Origin: a virus
Virus record (IMG/VR): IMGVR_UViG_3300030419_008000
Span: 1-60,947 of that record
Length of the DNA: 60,947 bases
Reading direction: 5' to 3' (one strand)
Shown in pieces: positions 29,320-39,555 of the stretch. The translations under genes were made by a program, and so were the position numbers. Below the pieces are notes generated by a model. It was not told the origin of the DNA, ran no database searches, and was given only the letters and a program-made list of their open reading frames with translations. Numbering within the stretch: position 1 is the stretch's first letter; each line of letters begins with the position of its first letter.

Positions 29320-32300
29320 CTAATCACATTCGTTTCCATCTTTGTCGTAAGGACTATCAATAAGTGAACGTCTTTGTCTCCAGGTAAGAATCTCATCAAA
29401 GTTTCCAAGCCAAAACCGGTTACGAAGCATTTGTGCAAAACTTGGAAATTGAAGACCGGGCAAATCGTAATTAAAGTCTCTATGATTGTATGTCGAAAGA
29501 AACAAATTTCTTATTTTTCTTTTTGTTTTGGCGAATGTTTTTTCAAGAGGGTGTTTTTGCGGACTAAATAATCCGGGAGCTATCGGAGTGTTGTCCCAAG
29601 CTGGACCCATTCGAGAACCTAAAATTTCTCTACGCTCCTTGCGGTTCTCTGAGCCGCCCATGCGTTGGTGCCCATAAAGCTGCCACTCGTAATCCAACTC
29701 TGATAGGTCGTACTCTTCTTCGTTATCAACATCCTCACGAATGTTTCCTACTGATTCTCCAATTGCTGGTAAAAATGCTCTAGAAGTGTAGATTCCATAT
29801 AGACCGACTAAACCATCAAGAGGGATACAATAATCGAAAAGCAATTGCACTTCCGGACTATTGGCCAATTTAGAGCCCAAACATGCTAGTACCTCCGGAC
29901 TTACATCATTGTCGTTAGATTCAAATTCATCAATTATCTCTTGAAAAGTTTCATCTAAGAAATCAATTTCTACTGATGCTATAGGAATTATATATTTAGT
30001 GTTTGACGTGTCTGGTGGCGGGCTTCCATCTAGCACGGCAGCTGCAGCCACCGTAGTGCTTTCTGATAATTTAAACGCTTTTTGCATTCTAGCATTTTGC
30101 ATAAAAGTTTCACTTTCTAATTCACTACCGGCGGCGCTTTCCAAGGCACTGGCGAATTCGTTCGATGCAATGTATGACAACCTTAAACCATATCTTACTC
30201 CAATTGATCCATTAATACCAATTGGTTCAGCTTCATCCCCCTCAACGACCATGGTGTCTAAATTGTGAACATGATTTTCTTTCGCGGCAGGAGAATAAGC
30301 AGATTGTACATTATAGTCTTCTATAACATGTACATGTGATAGCCATGGCTTGTTTGGGGGGTATGCGGCATATGCAATGCCATTGCCATTTTCATCAATT
30401 AAGTATTCATGAACATGCATTGCATTTTCACTAGTTTCGCCTTCGGTAGCATATATCGTTCCTTCTGGATAGGTGAATGATAAATCTCCAAAATAATCTG
30501 CCAGATTTGCGCTTTTCATATCGTCATCCAGGCGCCCCAACCATTCAACAAAATTTTCGACATTGACAACGCCACGCAATTCATAATCGTCATCTGTTAT
30601 TTTAGGACCACCTTCTTGCCAGCGATCGCCTTTGATGGTAGCAGTATTACCATCCATGTAAATGTATTTTTCTACAATAAATTGACCTTTAGTTAAATCG
30701 TATAAGCCAGAATTTATTTGTCCGGTAATTACACTTGAATGATTGTCTAATGGATTTTCATCTATTGTTTTTGCAACATTTGAAACGTTTCCAAGGTCTT
30801 GCAGCCCTGTAACAGAATCGTACTCACCTGCAATATATTTAGTACCTTCAGATGTGTCTTTGTATGTTTCAATGTCAATTTTGAATTCTGGGCCCATACA
30901 CATTCCACTGGTTCCAATAAAGTGTTTTTGCATGCTTGTAATTTTTGGATCTAAGCCTAGGTGCCTCATTGATCCTCGTAATTTATCTATTAAATACTCG
31001 ACCTGCTCAAGCACTAACCCTTTTAGTAAAATTTTGGCGGTATCTGCAGTTGCTGCGACGGCCTCTATATTTTTTAATAGCCTGTATTTCTTCAATGTTG
31101 TAATTGCTGTAATCTGCTCTCCAACGACTATCTCTAAATTGCTTCGTGCAAGTTGGAGATCTGTGTCTTGTGGATATATATAGCCAACTTGTACTTCCTC
31201 TAAAGCCGAAAACGCATCGGCTTCTTGCGAATTTGGTTCATATTCTCCAAGCTTCCATCGAGAGCTTTGTACCTGCACACATTGTTCTAAAAATGCATAC
31301 CAATATCTAGTTCTTCTTAATTTGCCAAATATTGAGCCCTCAGACAACATCTCTGTTTCCATTTCATTAATTATATACATTACAAAAGCGTCATCAACAA
31401 CTGCGTATTTAGAAAATACAGGCATCGCTTTAACTACATGCTCTGCAGCATAAACTCTTATTGCGGCTAATATGATACCCTCTAAATTAGCTGCTTGAGC
31501 TTTTTCTAAAATCCTACCATAAGGCACCTCATTGACACAATTTGGATTATAGTAAAGTCTTTCATCCTCTGTTAGCTTTGTAGTTAATTCATCAATTCTA
31601 TCTTTTATGTTTTCAAAATCAATCAAATCAGCGCGGCGAGGTTCGCACCCATCGTATCCAGGCACTAAGGCCTCTGATAGTCCAAGCCAACCATATCGGT
31701 TTGGAGGGGTAATATAAAGTGGTGGATTTGAATATCTGCCACCGTATTTAGCTGGATCAAGAAAATGTACCCGATTACCCGTTCCAGCAGTTACGCTGTG
31801 GGCACTCACGCCTAAAATTCCCAACTCTTCAGCTAAATCGTATGGAACTAGGTTTGATGAGTCAGATGTAGGATCCAAATATTGTGTGTCATCTGATGTT
31901 AATTCTTCGTCCTCGTACCCATATACAAACACATTAGATTCAGGATCGGCAATTACGTTTCTTAAGTCAATAACCATTTTATTATAAATGCTGTTATAGG
32001 TGTTGGTTATAATCTCACTTATCATGGAGAGGTCGCCGGCAGCTGAAGGAAGGCCTGCATTTGATAACACACTAACGAAGTGCTTCGCGAATATCAATGA
32101 CGTAGGGGAATATTCGCCAAAGGTTATGCCATCCGCGTATTCAGCTGCTAAAGTGGCCGCATCTCTATCGATATTGGCATATCCGACAAAGTTATGTTGC
32201 AAGCCGGGCATTATGCTTGATTCGGTCATCGCGTCATATTCTATGGGTGCGTACTTTTGAGCTAGGGTGTATATTGATTCATTTTCTAAACCAAGGGCCA

Positions 32301-35300
32301 TAGCATATGCGGGACTCAAATCATTAATTTTAATTCTATATGATCTATAATCAGTGAAGTCTGTTGGTATTTCACCACTTTGCAAAGTGAAGTTTGAATA
32401 CTCAAGCCTGAATCCATAAACCCATTCAGAATCATTTTTGTCTCCAAATATACTACTTTTGGCCGGGGCGTCTGGATCATCCGGATCTATGGCTCCGGCG
32501 GAAAACTTTGTTTGTCCCCTGTTGTTGTCATTAAAGTACATTACAAGATCTGGTTTTTTTCTTTTTGGTATTGTTATAGATGTAATTGGCTCATTGGTGA
32601 TCGGGTCTGTAGGGGCAAATTCAGAGTAATCCACACCATCAACATTGGTAAGAGTCATTGTCATGGCGTCAATAACTTCAATTGTATCTTTAAATGGCGC
32701 GTCGGAGGCCACCGTTCCATCCATTCTAGCTTCATTGCCAAACATATTGAGGCCTGATCTATCTGGAACCTCTCCATTCATATAGTCTCTAAGCCAACGA
32801 GCGACCGTGGCCGGCAACATTCCGGTGTCAGGCTTTCGACCACCAAACAATTCTTCAAGAAGCCCATCTGCTTTTTGACCAACGAAATCAGAATAATTTG
32901 GAAAAAATAAACCTGATCGTACTCTCATGTTATGTCGTGTATAACTTAAACCGTTTGTGTCGGACAAAATCAAATTTAATAAACCCCATCTTCCAATTAA
33001 GTCGTTTGTTATTGAATTCTGTAGCATCTTAAGCATCATATTAGAGACTTCGCCAGCCATTTCTAAAGCTTCGTCTGTATCTGCAGGCAGCAAAGCATTA
33101 ATATCGCAGGGCCCTTCAGATACCAAATTTGGCATGTCTTCCATTGGGCCATTTTGCAAAATATTTGTTAATTGTTCTAAATCGTCAAGCGCTTTGTCTT
33201 TCAGTTGATCATATTGCTGGTCGCATTGTTCTTCAGTAATTCCATCGCCCTTGCCTTGCAACAAAGCGCATCTCATGTCTTTGAACGTCTGTAGAGTTTC
33301 CTCGCATGCACACAAAGAAATCATAGCCGGTTTTGTTGCAGATTCTCTATCTTTGTCTGATTCATAATCAAGGGTATCTAAAACCTCTTTTGGCAAAAAA
33401 TCTCCAAAATTACTAAACAATCGACAAATTGCATCTTTATTTGGCAAAGCATCACGGAAAGAAGTATTTTCTGTGTTTAACAGTTCATCGATCATTGACA
33501 AAACGTAGTCAGCACAATCTCCATTCATTAAATCGTACAACTCTCCTCGGGTCAAGATTGATTCAACATTACCTATAAAAGATTGAACTGCATCAGTGCC
33601 TGACATTTCTTCCGCATCTTCCGCGGAAACTGCGCCAATATTTCCAAACATTTTCTCTAGCGTACTCAAAGCCTCTTCATCAGACGCGTCTGGGCCGCAA
33701 AACGAATCTCTAACCGCATCAAGTAAAAATCCAGAGGGACTGTCAAACGCTGCATTGGGAAAATCAGTAGTCGCAGCCTCACCAATAGCACCCAGAGTGT
33801 CACATAGCATGCTGGTCCACGATTGCATCAATTTTAATAACAGATCTGTCAACATCTTAAGAGCCATGGCTCTGGCTGCCTCTTTTGCCGCCTCCATCAA
33901 CAGAGCCATCACATCCTTTCTATTTACTCCCTGTCTTTTAGGAAACTTTGGAATATGCAACCCGTCTGTTTCGTTACAAAAGGAAAGATCAATATCTTTA
34001 TACCAATCTAAAAATCGGTCTTCTTTTTCCCCAGGAGGTTCAGGACAATCAAATGTAGCAATTACTCTTGCAATTATTTCTGCGCCGGGAAAACCGTTTA
34101 AATGTTCCACCAAAACCATTAAACGATCGGCGGCATCACCAGATATTAAATCATCAACGTCATCAGCATACGCACGAAATATTGCTTCAAAGTACGCATC
34201 TTTTAATTCTTTATAAGTTTCTGTTCTGCGCTCATCGCGGGCGGAAGGGGGAGAAAGGGTGGATTTTGTTACTTGATCAGTCTGTCTTTGAGACACTTCT
34301 TGGGTAGTGTTTGAGATTTCATCAACATTAAATTGCCATGGGTGCTCAGATTTGCCCCAGATCTCTTGCATCTTATTATCAACGCGAGCTTGCTCTTCCG
34401 GTGGCAGGCCAACATATAAATTCTGTAGGTTGTCCGAAGTCATTGCAGATAGTGCGGATTTAATCATTGTCTTGAGAGCAGATGTAAGATCAACACCAGC
34501 TAACAAACATTTAATTGCATCTAGCATCAACGAGGTTAGGCCGCATTTTCTCAATCGGTCAAAGATTTCTGACCATGCTTCTTTAATTCTGTCTTTGGCC
34601 ATCGACGCGTTAACGCCCGAACCCGCCAACATTGCAGCAGAAAAAGCCCCTTTTCCTAGATTTTTTATTTTTTCAGGCAAATCTTGAAACAAGGGGTCGC
34701 CTTTGCAGTATTCTTCAAGAGCTGCAATTTTAGCCATTTCTGCTAAAGTCTTATCATCGTCCTCTTCTTCCTTTCTTTTATCTCTTTCTTTTTGAGGGTA
34801 GCAAAGTTTTTTATTAAATTTATATGCTATAGCGTCTGGTAAGCTGTATGCTTGCTCTAAAAATGAAGTTGCAAAGCTTCCCAACTGTAAATTGTCAACG
34901 TAACATCCAAGCAAGGACTGCGAATCTGAACCCTCTTGATCGGGACTACCGAGCCCATAATTGACATACACTTGTGGATAGAAATATTTCTTACTAAATT
35001 CAAGCCATGGAGGCGGCTCTCTTGCGGTTATATCATTAATAATGGAATCTAAATTGACAACAAAATGAAGAGTGGTCGGACTATTAAACGGCACCGTTTC
35101 TTTAAGAGTTTCTAAAGAATTGCCACTAAAAACTTCCGGCTCACAACCGGGTTGTGACAATTCTACAGACTCCAATTGCATTTCATCGTTTAAATTTATT
35201 GTTATTGTTTGAATTACTTTTTTTCCAGACCAGCTGGGTGCAAATTCAACATAATGTTTTCTTTGTATAAAACTTCTTATGCCGCTCAAAAACAACTCAA

Positions 35301-35985
35301 TATTGCTAGACTCCAGTTGATAATTGATCGGACTGCCGTCTTCATGCACAACCATTCCACGTTCTGTTTGCCAATAAATTGCAGAAAATGTATGATACCT
35401 TTTAAAAATAAGTTTTGTTTTTCTAATTTGCTCTTTTAATTTATTGAATTGTAACGTTATAGATGTTGAAGGTTCTACTTCAGTCTCGTCTTCATCGGAT
35501 GCATCTTCTAAATTGTCAAAATTAACAGCAGGAGCAGCAATTAGCACCCTCATTTTCATATATGGTCGAGGCAAAGTTCGATCTGGGCCGCCGAGATGGT
35601 ACTCAACAGCGCCTACAACAGTTGAAAAAGCCTCTACAATTTCATCAGTTTCAAGCTTTCCATAATGACGCAACATTCTTCTGATACCAGGATTGATATA
35701 TTCATCCATCCTGTCTTGCAAATCATCACCACCGGTGCCTTCATACTCGGTAATCATCATTACTTGGTACTCGCACGTGCGTCGATTTAAAAATGGCTCA
35801 TTTTCATTAATCCAATCTGGTACCAACGCATCTGGATTTGGGATGCATGAAGGACAAGGCTCTAAAGTTGATTCTTCAAACGCCAATTCATCAGCGCAAT
35901 CTATGTGCTGGCCAGGACGAGCCGGATCTTCTTGAAAGTCTATAAACTTAAATTCGTCTTCTTCTGTTGTCTCTTCGTCTGCCAT
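29320..35985 (-). CDS. giant 2221-aa baseplate/tail-region virion protein
   Basis: One 6.7-kb frame immediately upstream of gp25. The N-terminal ~50 residues contain several Cys including a CPSC motif; a charged lysine/glutamate-rich stretch occurs near residues 400-430. Around residues 1855-1910 there are three H-x-H motifs (HVHE, HVHV, HVHN), a pattern known from metal-binding phage fibre and spike proteins. No enzymatic domain recognised. The position between the spike-like gene and gp25 places it in the baseplate or hub. Its size is unusual, and it may perform the roles of several T4 proteins. Confidence 0.75.
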   Translation of the reverse strand: MADEETTEEDEFKFIDFQEDPARPGQHIDCADELAFEESTLEPCPSCIPNPDALVPDWINENEPFLNRRTCEYQVMMITEYEGTGGDDLQDRMDEYINPGIRRMLRHYGKLETDEIVEAFSTVVGAVEYHLGGPDRTLPRPYMKMRVLIAAPAVNFDNLEDASDEDETEVEPSTSITLQFNKLKEQIRKTKLIFKRYHTFSAIYWQTERGMVVHEDGSPINYQLESSNIELFLSGIRSFIQRKHYVEFAPSWSGKKVIQTITINLNDEMQLESVELSQPGCEPEVFSGNSLETLKETVPFNSPTTLHFVVNLDSIINDITAREPPPWLEFSKKYFYPQVYVNYGLGSPDQEGSDSQSLLGCYVDNLQLGSFATSFLEQAYSLPDAIAYKFNKKLCYPQKERDKRKEEEDDDKTLAEMAKIAALEEYCKGDPLFQDLPEKIKNLGKGAFSAAMLAGSGVNASMAKDRIKEAWSEIFDRLRKCGLTSLMLDAIKCLLAGVDLTSALKTMIKSALSAMTSDNLQNLYVGLPPEEQARVDNKMQEIWGKSEHPWQFNVDEISNTTQEVSQRQTDQVTKSTLSPPSARDERRTETYKELKDAYFEAIFRAYADDVDDLISGDAADRLMVLVEHLNGFPGAEIIARVIATFDCPEPPGEKEDRFLDWYKDIDLSFCNETDGLHIPKFPKRQGVNRKDVMALLMEAAKEAARAMALKMLTDLLLKLMQSWTSMLCDTLGAIGEAATTDFPNAAFDSPSGFLLDAVRDSFCGPDASDEEALSTLEKMFGNIGAVSAEDAEEMSGTDAVQSFIGNVESILTRGELYDLMNGDCADYVLSMIDELLNTENTSFRDALPNKDAICRLFSNFGDFLPKEVLDTLDYESDKDRESATKPAMISLCACEETLQTFKDMRCALLQGKGDGITEEQCDQQYDQLKDKALDDLEQLTNILQNGPMEDMPNLVSEGPCDINALLPADTDEALEMAGEVSNMMLKMLQNSITNDLIGRWGLLNLILSDTNGLSYTRHNMRVRSGLFFPNYSDFVGQKADGLLEELFGGRKPDTGMLPATVARWLRDYMNGEVPDRSGLNMFGNEARMDGTVASDAPFKDTIEVIDAMTMTLTNVDGVDYSEFAPTDPITNEPITSITIPKRKKPDLVMYFNDNNRGQTKFSAGAIDPDDPDAPAKSSIFGDKNDSEWVYGFRLEYSNFTLQSGEIPTDFTDYRSYRIKINDLSPAYAMALGLENESIYTLAQKYAPIEYDAMTESSIMPGLQHNFVGYANIDRDAATLAAEYADGITFGEYSPTSLIFAKHFVSVLSNAGLPSAAGDLSMISEIITNTYNSIYNKMVIDLRNVIADPESNVFVYGYEDEELTSDDTQYLDPTSDSSNLVPYDLAEELGILGVSAHSVTAGTGNRVHFLDPAKYGGRYSNPPLYITPPNRYGWLGLSEALVPGYDGCEPRRADLIDFENIKDRIDELTTKLTEDERLYYNPNCVNEVPYGRILEKAQAANLEGIILAAIRVYAAEHVVKAMPVFSKYAVVDDAFVMYIINEMETEMLSEGSIFGKLRRTRYWYAFLEQCVQVQSSRWKLGEYEPNSQEADAFSALEEVQVGYIYPQDTDLQLARSNLEIVVGEQITAITTLKKYRLLKNIEAVAATADTAKILLKGLVLEQVEYLIDKLRGSMRHLGLDPKITSMQKHFIGTSGMCMGPEFKIDIETYKDTSEGTKYIAGEYDSVTGLQDLGNVSNVAKTIDENPLDNHSSVITGQINSGLYDLTKGQFIVEKYIYMDGNTATIKGDRWQEGGPKITDDDYELRGVVNVENFVEWLGRLDDDMKSANLADYFGDLSFTYPEGTIYATEGETSENAMHVHEYLIDENGNGIAYAAYPPNKPWLSHVHVIEDYNVQSAYSPAAKENHVHNLDTMVVEGDEAEPIGINGSIGVRYGLRLSYIASNEFASALESAAGSELESETFMQNARMQKAFKLSESTTVAAAAVLDGSPPPDTSNTKYIIPIASVEIDFLDETFQEIIDEFESNDNDVSPEVLACLGSKLANSPEVQLLFDYCIPLDGLVGLYGIYTSRAFLPAIGESVGNIREDVDNEEEYDLSELDYEWQLYGHQRMGGSENRKERREILGSRMGPAWDNTPIAPGLFSPQKHPLEKTFAKTKRKIRNLFLSTYNHRDFNYDLPGLQFPSFAQMLRNRFWLGNFDEILTWRQRRSLIDSPYDKDGNECD

Positions 35986-35997
35986 TTTAAATTCCTT

Positions 35998-37155
35998 TTA
36001 AACTGAAACTTTTACGCCTCTGCTGCAAATCCATTTTGCGCCGAAAGGTTCAGTATAGTTCATCTCTACAGCCATCGAGTTATATCTTACGTCAACCAAG
36101 CCAATTACAACTTTGTCAAGGAGTCCTAACGATTCTTTAAAAGTAACTGCTCCAAGACCGGGTGATGGCGAACTGGGGCCACCAATTAAAGGAGGGCAAA
36201 TATGAACATGTGTTGCCAAAGCTCTATTGATTTTAATTTGACATTTTGCAAAATGTAACATTACAGACTGTAAATTGTTGATTAATTGTATAATATCATC
36301 TAAGGCATCTGCAAGATTGTGCCCAACAGGAATGGGCTGCAGTGTCTGCATCGTAGAAGGTCGACCATCAGGGCCCGCTGAGCCCGGCCCAGACTCGTGT
36401 CCGTCTATAGAGTGAGATTTAGTTTCGGAATTCCAAGTCGATGTTCCATTGGATGAGGCACTGCCTGGATTAGATTCCGCAATGATATTTGGCACCATCA
36501 TTTTTAACCTATTACTTGGTTCTGTGTTATTGCCGGCAATAAGCTCAATGGGAGGGGCAGGTTGGATTACTTTGCCACCAGATGAACTTTTTTCTCCTCC
36601 GGGGCCAACGCCTTTAACTCCTTGCATCTTTCCGGTTATTATTTTAATTCCTTCACGACCAATAAGACGAACATGATCAGCCTTTATTCCAATTCCTGAT
36701 CGGTTTTTTGCGCTACCAATACCACCAGGAGCAAGACCAAAGTTCGCATCGATATCAGTTTTTTGACTTATATAAATTCTCGCAGCATCAGAAGCAATGT
36801 TCGGCCTTTTCCATATGTTTGCCTTTGGGCCATCTTTGTCAGAAGCGCCTCGGCCGACAACCAAATCAATTGCGCCGGCACCGGTGCGTCCGCGGCCGGC
36901 TCCACTAAACATTCCGCCGCGGCCAAAATCAGTCGTGAGGACAATTTCATTATTATTAGAGCCCTTTGTAACAATATCGCTGTCTTTTAAGTCGCTTTTT
37001 GGTACTGGTTCGGCCATTTTTTTGCGGCCGACACCCCTTCCAAGCTGCTTAAGAAGTCGATATTTATTAGTCTGGTTAGCATTTTTCGTGGTGCTTTCTT
37101 GGTTTTCTAACTCTACTTGTTTTTTCTTTTTTTCTGACGGGGGGCAGAAACTCAT
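35998..37155 (-). CDS. baseplate spike-like protein
   Basis: 385 residues. After a basic, low-complexity N-terminus, residues about 75-185 form Gly-rich short strands (EIVLTTDFGRGG, IDLVVGRGAS, ARIYISQKTDIDANFGL, SGIGIKADHVRLIGREGIKII) that read like the beta-helical spike repeats of gp5/VgrG/gpV proteins. Further on, HVHICPPLIGGPSSPSP resembles the His/Pro/Gly loop of such spikes. It lies directly after the tail-lysin gene, as expected if the lysin and spike functions of T4 gp5 were split into two proteins. The assignment is by pattern and position. Confidence 0.6.
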   Translation of the reverse strand: MSFCPPSEKKKKQVELENQESTTKNANQTNKYRLLKQLGRGVGRKKMAEPVPKSDLKDSDIVTKGSNNNEIVLTTDFGRGGMFSGAGRGRTGAGAIDLVVGRGASDKDGPKANIWKRPNIASDAARIYISQKTDIDANFGLAPGGIGSAKNRSGIGIKADHVRLIGREGIKIITGKMQGVKGVGPGGEKSSSGGKVIQPAPPIELIAGNNTEPSNRLKMMVPNIIAESNPGSASSNGTSTWNSETKSHSIDGHESGPGSAGPDGRPSTMQTLQPIPVGHNLADALDDIIQLINNLQSVMLHFAKCQIKINRALATHVHICPPLIGGPSSPSPGLGAVTFKESLGLLDKVVIGLVDVRYNSMAVEMNYTEPFGAKWICSRGVKVSV

Positions 37156-37190
37156 TACCTTTTACCTCATTGGTTCAGTTGATCCCTTTG

Positions 37191-38543
37191 TTAGCCGCTG
37201 ACCTTTCCAGCGGCTTGACCTAGTTTTGTATTTTCGCCTGCTGCCGCGGCCTGAACGCGGGCGCTGGCTTCGGTAGTGTCGGGTGGGGTTCTAATTGGGC
37301 TCAGATGGTGGGCCAATCCAGGTCGGGCAGTTTTTGGTTGTAATCTATCAATAAACAGCTCCGGATTAAGATTGCCCTTTGAATCGGTCGCCTGGGGGTG
37401 TCCCTTTGCCTGGAGCATAAAATGCAAATGCGCACCGGTGGATCCGCCGGTATTGTTTTCAATCGCTACAGGCTCTCCTTCTTTAACCGTTCGACCTACT
37501 GGCGACATTGCTGCAGATTGTGGGTGTAAGTGACAATAATATGATATCCATTTTCTCAAATTGCCAAACTGGTCTGGTTGCTCACCGTGATCAATGCCCA
37601 CTGTGTACCCGCCGCCGCCGCGGTTTTCGGAGAGGAAAACATTGCCATCGGCGACTGCATACATAATTGCATTTGGTGTCGCTCCCCAGGCATAATCAAC
37701 ACCATTGTGCATTACTTTAGCACGGGTCTTGCCCTTGGCTGATCCTGTCTGCTTTATACACGGGGGACCTTTAGGGGGCACCTTAATTGGGTGGCAACGC
37801 ATTCCAAAAGGCGAAGTTGTTCGAACTGCTTGCAAACCCCATGGATGCATAATAGTAAATCCCTGTAGGCCTTCGTAGGTTTTTCCTAAAGTGCCCTTAC
37901 TTTTATCGCCTGCTACAAATTGTTGCTGAGCCTGTTGTAACATTGGGCCGCCCATAGCTGCCATGCCAAAGCCCGCCATCATGGGAAACCCCATACCAGG
38001 AGAGGCAGCTCCAGCAACATACCCCATATAAGTACACTCGCGAACGTCAGGAAAATTGTCTAAATCAACTATAACAATATCTCCAACTTCAGGCTGAGGT
38101 AAGGGTATGCCAGCCGACATAACATCAGCTTTAGTGGTAGCCCTAGGCTGCAACCTTAACAATGCAGCTTGTACAGGATCATCGATTGTTGCTGTCTTTA
38201 ATGGCTTGACGATGCCGGCATCTTCAGGAGGACCTGCACCCTCCTCTAAAAGCCGCACTCTAAAATGAGTATATGTTGGCTCTACCGTGCTGGTGTAACC
38301 AGAAAAGTCAGCGCGCCACCAGCACTGTTGACCAGTAGCCTCTTCACAAGGTGACAAAACCACAGCTTTTCTAAGATTTGTTGGTGTTCTGCCTAGCTTA
38401 GCATTCAGTACTTCGCTTAAAACTTCAGAATATGCAGAAAAAAATTGATCCGGATCAAGCTTGTCGGATCTTTCTAAGATATCTGCAATTCTTGGGTTTA
38501 CAATTCCATGTGAATAGGTAGCAGATGGTAACGAGCCGCCCAT
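37191..38543 (-). CDS. tail-associated M23 peptidase (peptidoglycan hydrolase)
   Basis: 450 residues. The C-terminal domain (about 230-410) is a LytM/M23 zinc endopeptidase: ligands H279 and D283 (HNGVD), a YCHLH with H338, and the HLHF pair H372/H374. Ahead of it, residues 90-175 look like a small beta-barrel (VGDIVIVDL) as in the OB-fold of baseplate hub proteins. Residues about 175-210 are an odd Gly/Met/Ala-rich hydrophobic insert. M23 enzymes cut peptide cross-links; on the tail tip this would open the cell wall during DNA injection. It lies between a small gene and the spike-like gene, so hub location is likely. Confidence 0.88.
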   Translation of the reverse strand: MGGSLPSATYSHGIVNPRIADILERSDKLDPDQFFSAYSEVLSEVLNAKLGRTPTNLRKAVVLSPCEEATGQQCWWRADFSGYTSTVEPTYTHFRVRLLEEGAGPPEDAGIVKPLKTATIDDPVQAALLRLQPRATTKADVMSAGIPLPQPEVGDIVIVDLDNFPDVRECTYMGYVAGAASPGMGFPMMAGFGMAAMGGPMLQQAQQQFVAGDKSKGTLGKTYEGLQGFTIMHPWGLQAVRTTSPFGMRCHPIKVPPKGPPCIKQTGSAKGKTRAKVMHNGVDYAWGATPNAIMYAVADGNVFLSENRGGGGYTVGIDHGEQPDQFGNLRKWISYYCHLHPQSAAMSPVGRTVKEGEPVAIENNTGGSTGAHLHFMLQAKGHPQATDSKGNLNPELFIDRLQPKTARPGLAHHLSPIRTPPDTTEASARVQAAAAGENTKLGQAAGKVSG

Positions 38544-38845
38544 TAGTTGCTGTCTCCTGTCGATGTTGAATTTATAATATCAAATATTTCAGATTTATCG
38601 TCCTCTGAAAGAGATACAGATTTTGTTGACTCTTTTTGACGAATGCTGATCAGCTTAACAAGCTGCTCGTTCGAACGTTGCAACGTTTCAATATGTTTTG
38701 CTGCTACGGGACCCAAATATCTACTATCATCTGGTTTATTGGCAATTAGATTTGCCGTATCGTTGAGCAACTCTTTCGCAATCTCTCTATCGTCTCTTAT
38801 ATTTTCTAAAGCTTCCTCAATTAAAGTCTCAAGATCTTTTTTCAT
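38543..38845 (-). CDS. small helical protein, unknown
   Basis: 100 residues, mostly charged helices (LETLIEEALENIRDDREIAKELL; HIETLQRSNEQLVKLISI) with a Ser/Thr-rich, acidic tail. No family assigned. It is coupled to gp55 upstream (four-base overlap) and to the tail lysin downstream. Position beside gp55 would allow a late-transcription accessory role as with T4 gp33, but no sequence evidence supports this. Confidence 0.7.
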   Translation of the reverse strand: MKKDLETLIEEALENIRDDREIAKELLNDTANLIANKPDDSRYLGPVAAKHIETLQRSNEQLVKLISIRQKESTKSVSLSEDDKSEIFDIINSTSTGDSN

Positions 38846-39555
38846 AAATTTCCCTCATTCCAATCCGACTTAAAAGCAAAATATTTGCGTCTTAATTTAT
38901 TAAGATTATTAACAACCTGCTTGGTATTCAGGCCAGTAATTTCTCTAATGTACAAATAAATAGCTTTTTTATTAAAAATTTCTATTTGATTTGGATCAGA
39001 AAGAAGGATCTTTACCGCTTCTAAAACTTTTCTCTCGTTCTCTTTCATATTGTCAGTGGACCATGTGTCTATTTCACTCCATAAATGTTTCCAAAATTCT
39101 ATATTTTCTCTTTTTTCATGATAATCGTTATAAACAACAAGAAATTTATTTTCCGCCTCTTTGGATATATCAGATATATCAATTTCACGTTTTAATTGCT
39201 TTTGTGTTTTTTTAACTTTATGAATAAACCAATTCTTTGTTATAACCGAAAAATATGAAAAGGCTTTTGAACCTTTAGCTGGATCATATTTTTCAAGTAC
39301 GGTTGTTAGCCAAATTTTACATTCATCTCTCAATTCGTCGCAATTGGGAAGATTTGTAAACTTATATGTGAATACAATTTTATCAACCATTTCATCAAAG
39401 GCTGGTTGTATCCAATTTACATATAATTCCGTTCTTTCAACATTGTCAGTTATTTGATTATATCGTATTATTGCATTTTCGTGCTCTTTTGTAAAATAAT
39501 GTCTAGTCGTTCTCTTACGGCGTCGGCGTCGACGCACTGGCTTCTTCTGTTCCAT
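38842..39555 (-). CDS. gp55: late-transcription sigma factor gp55-like
   Basis: 237 residues from the chosen start. The central YDPAKGSKAFSYFSVITKNWFIHKVKK matches the sigma region 2-like core of phage gp55 (acidic FDP..., then aromatic YF, then a basic helix). The preceding CDELRDECKIWLTTVLEKYD is in the same relative place. gp55 binds core RNA polymerase and recognises late promoters, normally with gp33 and the sliding clamp. An ATG at 39564 touches the AGAGG, so I prefer the ATG at 39555, nine bases from it. The N-terminus carries a run of arginines encoded inside the overlap with the upstream gene. Confidence 0.8.
   Translation of the reverse strand: MEQKKPVRRRRRRKRTTRHYFTKEHENAIIRYNQITDNVERTELYVNWIQPAFDEMVDKIVFTYKFTNLPNCDELRDECKIWLTTVLEKYDPAKGSKAFSYFSVITKNWFIHKVKKTQKQLKREIDISDISKEAENKFLVVYNDYHEKRENIEFWKHLWSEIDTWSTDNMKENERKVLEAVKILLSDPNQIEIFNKKAIYLYIREITGLNTKQVVNNLNKLRRKYFAFKSDWNEGNL

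Noticed and set aside
33596-34216. 206-codon open frame on the plus strand
   Set aside because: It lies wholly antisense to the 2221-residue virion gene, has no ribosome-binding site and a composition typical of a mirrored frame. The same applies to 30743-31183 and 55046-55546.
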